Source of the DNA: Planctomyces sp. | GTDB taxonomy: Bacteria > Planctomycetota > Planctomycetia > Planctomycetales > Planctomycetaceae | NCBI GenBank assembly: GCA_005778115.1 | Contig: SXKJ01000296.1 | Location: forward strand, 1-34,462 | Direction: 5' to 3' | Length of the DNA: 34,462 bases | Shown here: piece by piece, positions 31,372 to 34,462 of the stretch | How positions within the stretch are numbered: the first letter of the stretch is position 1 | Layout of the letters: every line of letters starts with the position of its first letter | Translations under genes and position numbers: made by a program | The notes under the pieces: generated by a model | The model's database searches: none | The model's input: the letters and a program-made list of their open reading frames with translations, nothing else | What the model was told of the DNA's origin: nothing

Positions 31372-34300
31372 TTAATGGTCGTGGCCACCCTTGAACAGCG
31401 GGCTGTTCTTGTCCCCTCGGGACGCGAGGTAGGCGACGAGGTCAAGGATTTCGTCGCGGGTCAGTTTTTCGAGCAAGCCTTTCGGCATGATCGAAACCTT
31501 CGACCGTTGACGCTCGGCGACGTCGTTGCGTTTGATGAGGATCGGGTTCGTGCTGACGAGTGGATTCTCGACGACCTTGATGATGTCTCCGCTCTCTTCG
31601 ACGACGAGGCCCTGGATCACTTTGCCGCTTTGCAACTCGAAGACGTTGGTTTGGTACTTCTCGTTGATTTTGGCGCTCGGGTCGAGGAGTTCTTTGACGA
31701 TGTCGCTGGGCTTCAGTTTGGCGTCGAGCTTGCTGAGGTCGGGGCCGAACTCTTTGCCGACGTTGTCGAGTTTGTGGCAGCCGACGCAGTTGGCGACGGT
31801 GAAGAGTTGCTTGCCGGCGGTGTAGCTGCGCTTGGAGTGGTCGGCGCGATCGCTGTGGTCGTGGCCCATGGCTTTGTGGTCGAGGGCTTCGATGACTTTG
31901 GCGAGGTCTTCGAACTTCCATTCGGTGCGCGGGCGGCGGTCTTTGAGCAAGGCGTCGGCGGCTTCGATCTTGTTCGCGGCGAGGTAGGCTTCGGGGGCGG
32001 CTTCGTAGGCGTCGAGGTCGGCGACGACGTACAGCGCGGCGTACATGCGACGCCAGTGGCCGGGGTAGGTGCAGACGATTGGATAGATGCCGGTTTCTTT
32101 CGGGACATTGAAGCTTAGGCGTTGCGAATCGCGCGGCTGCAAGAGCGTGCTCTTCGCGAGAATCTTTGGTGAGTCGGGGATGTAGTGTTGCTCGGCGAAG
32201 CCTGGCTTTTGGGCGTTGGCTTCGGAGAGGAGGCCGATTTCTTCCAAGGCTCCGGGGAGCGTGATCGCGAGGTTGTGGGGCATCAGATCGCTGTTATCGA
32301 GGATGAACTCGACGGGCTTGCCGGCTTGGACGGCGATGATGTCTTTGTCGTAGCTCATCTTCTCGAATACGGTGCCGATCTTGATGACTCGGATGCCGAG
32401 TTCGCCGAGCGTCGCTCGTGCGAGCTTGGCTTGATCGGCGGGGAGCAACGACGCGAGGGCGTCGCCGAATTCGAGCATGTCGATGGCCGGGGATTGCGTG
32501 CGGTCTTTGGCCGGGATCTTTTTCACGGCTTCGACCATGACGCTGAGCAGCGCGGGGGCGTCTTCCTTCGGCCACGTTTGCTTGGGCAGGCGTTGCAGCG
32601 AGCGGATGGCGGTGAGGCGATCGACGTCCTCTTTCACGAACTTGCTCAGCGAGGCGAAGGTTTTGGGTTCTTGGCCGCGGACGATCGTGAGGGCACCCAT
32701 CGCGGCTCGGCGGACGAGGCTTTCGGGGCCGCCGCCTTGCAGAGTGAATTCGACTTTCACGGGTGGGGCGGGGTTCTTTTCGGACTTGAAGACTTCCGCT
32801 CGTTTCTCGTCGAGCACTTTCAACGTGAAGTTATTCAAGCGATCGGGGATTTCGGTGCGGTTGTAGATCACGATTTGGTCGATCGGGTGCTCGTCACCGA
32901 GGTCCACTTCCCAGAATGGGTTGTTGGTGTTTTCTTCGGTGTGAGTTTGGCCGCCGTCGCCGTAGATGCCGGACTTGTTGCCGTCGATGGCTCGTGAGGC
33001 GTCGCCGCCGGCTCCGGTGTTCTTTTGCGAGGCTCGGCCTTTGCGGGCGACGTTTTCGCCGCCGCTCATGACTTCGACTTCGGCGAGCGTGAGCGTTCCT
33101 TTGCCGGGGAGTTCGACTCGGACGAAGCGGCCTTGGGTGCCTTTGGACTTCGGGCCACGCAGCGATTCGGGGAGTTCGTCGAGCAGCGGGGCGACTCGGT
33201 CGTACAACGTCGCGCGAACCGACGCATCGGAAATCAGCGGCATCGCGTTGACGAAATCGACGAGGCGTTTGGCGTCGGTGGTCGCGAGCTTCCAGGCGGC
33301 ATCGACGTTGTTGTCCACGTTGATCAGCGAGACGTAGCCGATCTGGCGGAAGATCGGTTGCTTGGCGGAGGTCGCGAGTTTTTCGAGTTCGGCGCGGGCG
33401 GTGGTCAGTTCGGACGCGCTCTGGCCGGTGAGTTGGCGGACGAGGTCGAAGACGACGCTGGTGTCCACGTTGGCGGCTTTGCCGTCGAGCGACGCGATGC
33501 CGTCCATGATGACTCGCAGTTGCGGTTTGTTTTCGAGCTTGGCGAGGTCGCGCACGGCCTCACGTCGATGTTCGTCGCGCAGTCCGGGGCGGTAGAGCAT
33601 TTCGGTGAGGACCAGTCGATCGCGTTTCTCTTTGAGGAGCTCGTCGTTCGACAAACCCTTGAGCGCGTAGCGGGCACCGGCTTCGGATTTGAAGGCGACT
33701 CGCTGGCCTCCCTTGGTGGCGTTGTCGAGCAGCGGTTGCAGCGTGCGCATCACTTCCTTGCTGAGGAATTCGAGGTGCAGGTCGGTCGGCTGCTCGTTGG
33801 CGATGAGCACGACTTCGGCGGCCTCGGGGCTGGGGATGAAGCTGGCGGCCCAGAGGGCCATCAAGCGGACTCGCGGCGATTCATCGGCGGCGGCTCGGCG
33901 GAGCAGGTCCAGCGCGTTCGGCAAGCGGTCATGCCATGCCGCGATCACTCGCACGGCGGCGGCGCGGGCACGGAAGTCTTTCGAGTTGAGAACTTGTTCG
34001 AGCAGCGGGACGTTGATGCTGTTGTGATGCTGATGGACCCAGAGGAGTTCCAATTGGATACGCGTTAGCTTAGTGGTGAACGAGGTTACTTCCGATTGTG
34101 GGAGTCCATCTTGGATTGCCGTTGCGAGTTGCGCAGCATTGTTAGCCGCGCCAGCCAAAAGTTTCTCTGCAATTCCGATGACTTCACGCGTATCGCGGCT
34201 GCTAAGTTCGATTCGCGCACGATACCGAACACGATCATCTGGGTCGGCGAGTAATTTGAGGAGGTCTGAAGTCGGTTGTCCGGCGATTGGCTTCGGCGTC

Positions 34301-34462
34301 ACCAACTCTCGTTCGACATACGTCACGCGATAGACGCGGCCGTGGTCGTGGTCTCGGCTGGGGTCGCGGAGGTTGTGTTGCATGTGGCCGATGATCGGGT
34401 TTTGCCAGTCGGTGAAGTAGATGGCTCCGTCGGGACCGACCTCGACGTCGCCGGGGCGGAAG
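31372..34462 (-). CDS. Multidomain planctomycete cytochrome: propeller end, HEAT repeats, F5/8C-like, cupredoxin, cytochrome c; 5' truncated by window
   Basis: The frame is open to the right edge, so the N-terminus lies outside. The first residues in frame (GDVEVGPDGAIYFTDWQNPI) are the end of a membrane-bound-dehydrogenase-type beta-propeller, so a start at ATG 34383 is not real. Next come HEAT repeats (34300-33130, for example LADPDDRVRYRARIEL); an F5/8-type C-like domain (about 33135-32740, GRFVRVELPGKGTLTLAEVE); a helical stretch; a cupredoxin (about 32400-32010) with ligands in LMPHNLAI and VCTYPGHWRRMY; and a cytochrome c domain with the haem site CVGCH (31774-31788). The C-terminus is GGHDH. 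Proteins of this kind are exported and thought to transfer electrons in carbohydrate oxidation; substrate unknown. Confidence 0.93.
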   Translation of the reverse strand, partial: FRPGDVEVGPDGAIYFTDWQNPIIGHMQHNLRDPSRDHDHGRVYRVTYVERELVTPKPIAGQPTSDLLKLLADPDDRVRYRARIELSSRDTREVIGIAEKLLAGAANNAAQLATAIQDGLPQSEVTSFTTKLTRIQLELLWVHQHHNSINVPLLEQVLNSKDFRARAAAVRVIAAWHDRLPNALDLLRRAAADESPRVRLMALWAASFIPSPEAAEVVLIANEQPTDLHLEFLSKEVMRTLQPLLDNATKGGQRVAFKSEAGARYALKGLSNDELLKEKRDRLVLTEMLYRPGLRDEHRREAVRDLAKLENKPQLRVIMDGIASLDGKAANVDTSVVFDLVRQLTGQSASELTTARAELEKLATSAKQPIFRQIGYVSLINVDNNVDAAWKLATTDAKRLVDFVNAMPLISDASVRATLYDRVAPLLDELPESLRGPKSKGTQGRFVRVELPGKGTLTLAEVEVMSGGENVARKGRASQKNTGAGGDASRAIDGNKSGIYGDGGQTHTEENTNNPFWEVDLGDEHPIDQIVIYNRTEIPDRLNNFTLKVLDEKRAEVFKSEKNPAPPVKVEFTLQGGGPESLVRRAAMGALTIVRGQEPKTFASLSKFVKEDVDRLTAIRSLQRLPKQTWPKEDAPALLSVMVEAVKKIPAKDRTQSPAIDMLEFGDALASLLPADQAKLARATLGELGIRVIKIGTVFEKMSYDKDIIAVQAGKPVEFILDNSDLMPHNLAITLPGALEEIGLLSEANAQKPGFAEQHYIPDSPKILAKSTLLQPRDSQRLSFNVPKETGIYPIVCTYPGHWRRMYAALYVVADLDAYEAAPEAYLAANKIEAADALLKDRRPRTEWKFEDLAKVIEALDHKAMGHDHSDRADHSKRSYTAGKQLFTVANCVGCHKLDNVGKEFGPDLSKLDAKLKPSDIVKELLDPSAKINEKYQTNVFELQSGKVIQGLVVEESGDIIKVVENPLVSTNPILIKRNDVAERQRSKVSIMPKGLLEKLTRDEILDLVAYLASRGDKNSPLFKGGHDH

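Noticed and set aside
31129-32118. Long plus-strand open frame of 329 codons
   Set aside because: It lies opposite the multidomain cytochrome gene, whose motifs are clear; the low-complexity Val/Asp/Glu-rich translation is typical of an antisense shadow.
33025-34068. Long plus-strand open frame of 347 codons
   Set aside because: Antisense to the HEAT-repeat region; no recognisable domain, and composition is explained by GC-rich codon mirror effects.
34384-34462. ATG 34383 as the start of the multidomain cytochrome
   Set aside because: Upstream in-frame codons continue with GDVEVGPDGAIYFTDW, a recognisable propeller segment, so the gene extends past the window edge.

Overview
The window looks like a piece of a planctomycete (phylum Planctomycetota) chromosome. 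This rests on two DUF1501 proteins with Tat-like leaders, the end of a very large HEAT/cupredoxin/cytochrome c protein of the type found in Planctomycetes and Verrucomicrobia, two large secreted proteins carrying an N-terminal LEQR motif, a stand-alone csrA, a ThuA-domain protein, and many large intergenic palindromes. The DNA is GC-rich. Genes sit as singletons or short operons on both strands. I see no rRNA, tRNA, CRISPR array, phage module or intact transposase.

Layout. 1-3197 (minus) is a 3'-truncated giant modular secreted protein: RTX-type repeats, cadherin-like domain, RTX-type repeats, Calx-beta, sialidase/BNR-like. After a 660-bp gene-free stretch come a heparinase-like protein, a rhomboid protease and a membrane-anchored coiled-coil protein (all minus), then a cysteine-cluster protein and hisS (plus), a ThuA-like protein (minus) and csrA (plus). 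15235-11764 is a probable minus-strand operon: leuB, a TlpA-like thioredoxin, a membrane protein, a P-loop kinase-like gene broken by an in-frame TAG, and a metallophosphoesterase joined to it by an ATGA overlap. Next are a small membrane protein, DUF1501 protein #1, a GH13 alpha-amylase-family enzyme, an FHA-GAF-histidine kinase, a secreted MBL-fold hydrolase, an AI-2E/PerM-type permease, a double-ACT protein, a lone acyltransferase-fold protein and DUF1501 protein #2. The right part holds a beta-rich LEQR-motif secreted protein with a good terminator, a tRNA-dihydrouridine synthase overlapping a MazG-like pyrophosphohydrolase, a two-cluster ferredoxin, a CYTH protein, a DUF971 protein and the 5'-truncated multidomain cytochrome.

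Functionally this is ordinary housekeeping (hisS, leuB, dus, mazG, csrA) mixed with planctomycete envelope and secretome genes. No large undescribed system is evident. The strongest unexplained signal is the intergenic DNA: at least ten long imperfect or perfect palindromes of several unrelated sequence classes lie between genes. Some abut Shine-Dalgarno sites, and some supply the stop codons of the neighbouring genes. The single most checkable anomaly is the amber codon at 12525-12527, after which the same frame continues with 47 plausible codons and ends in overlap with the next gene's start.
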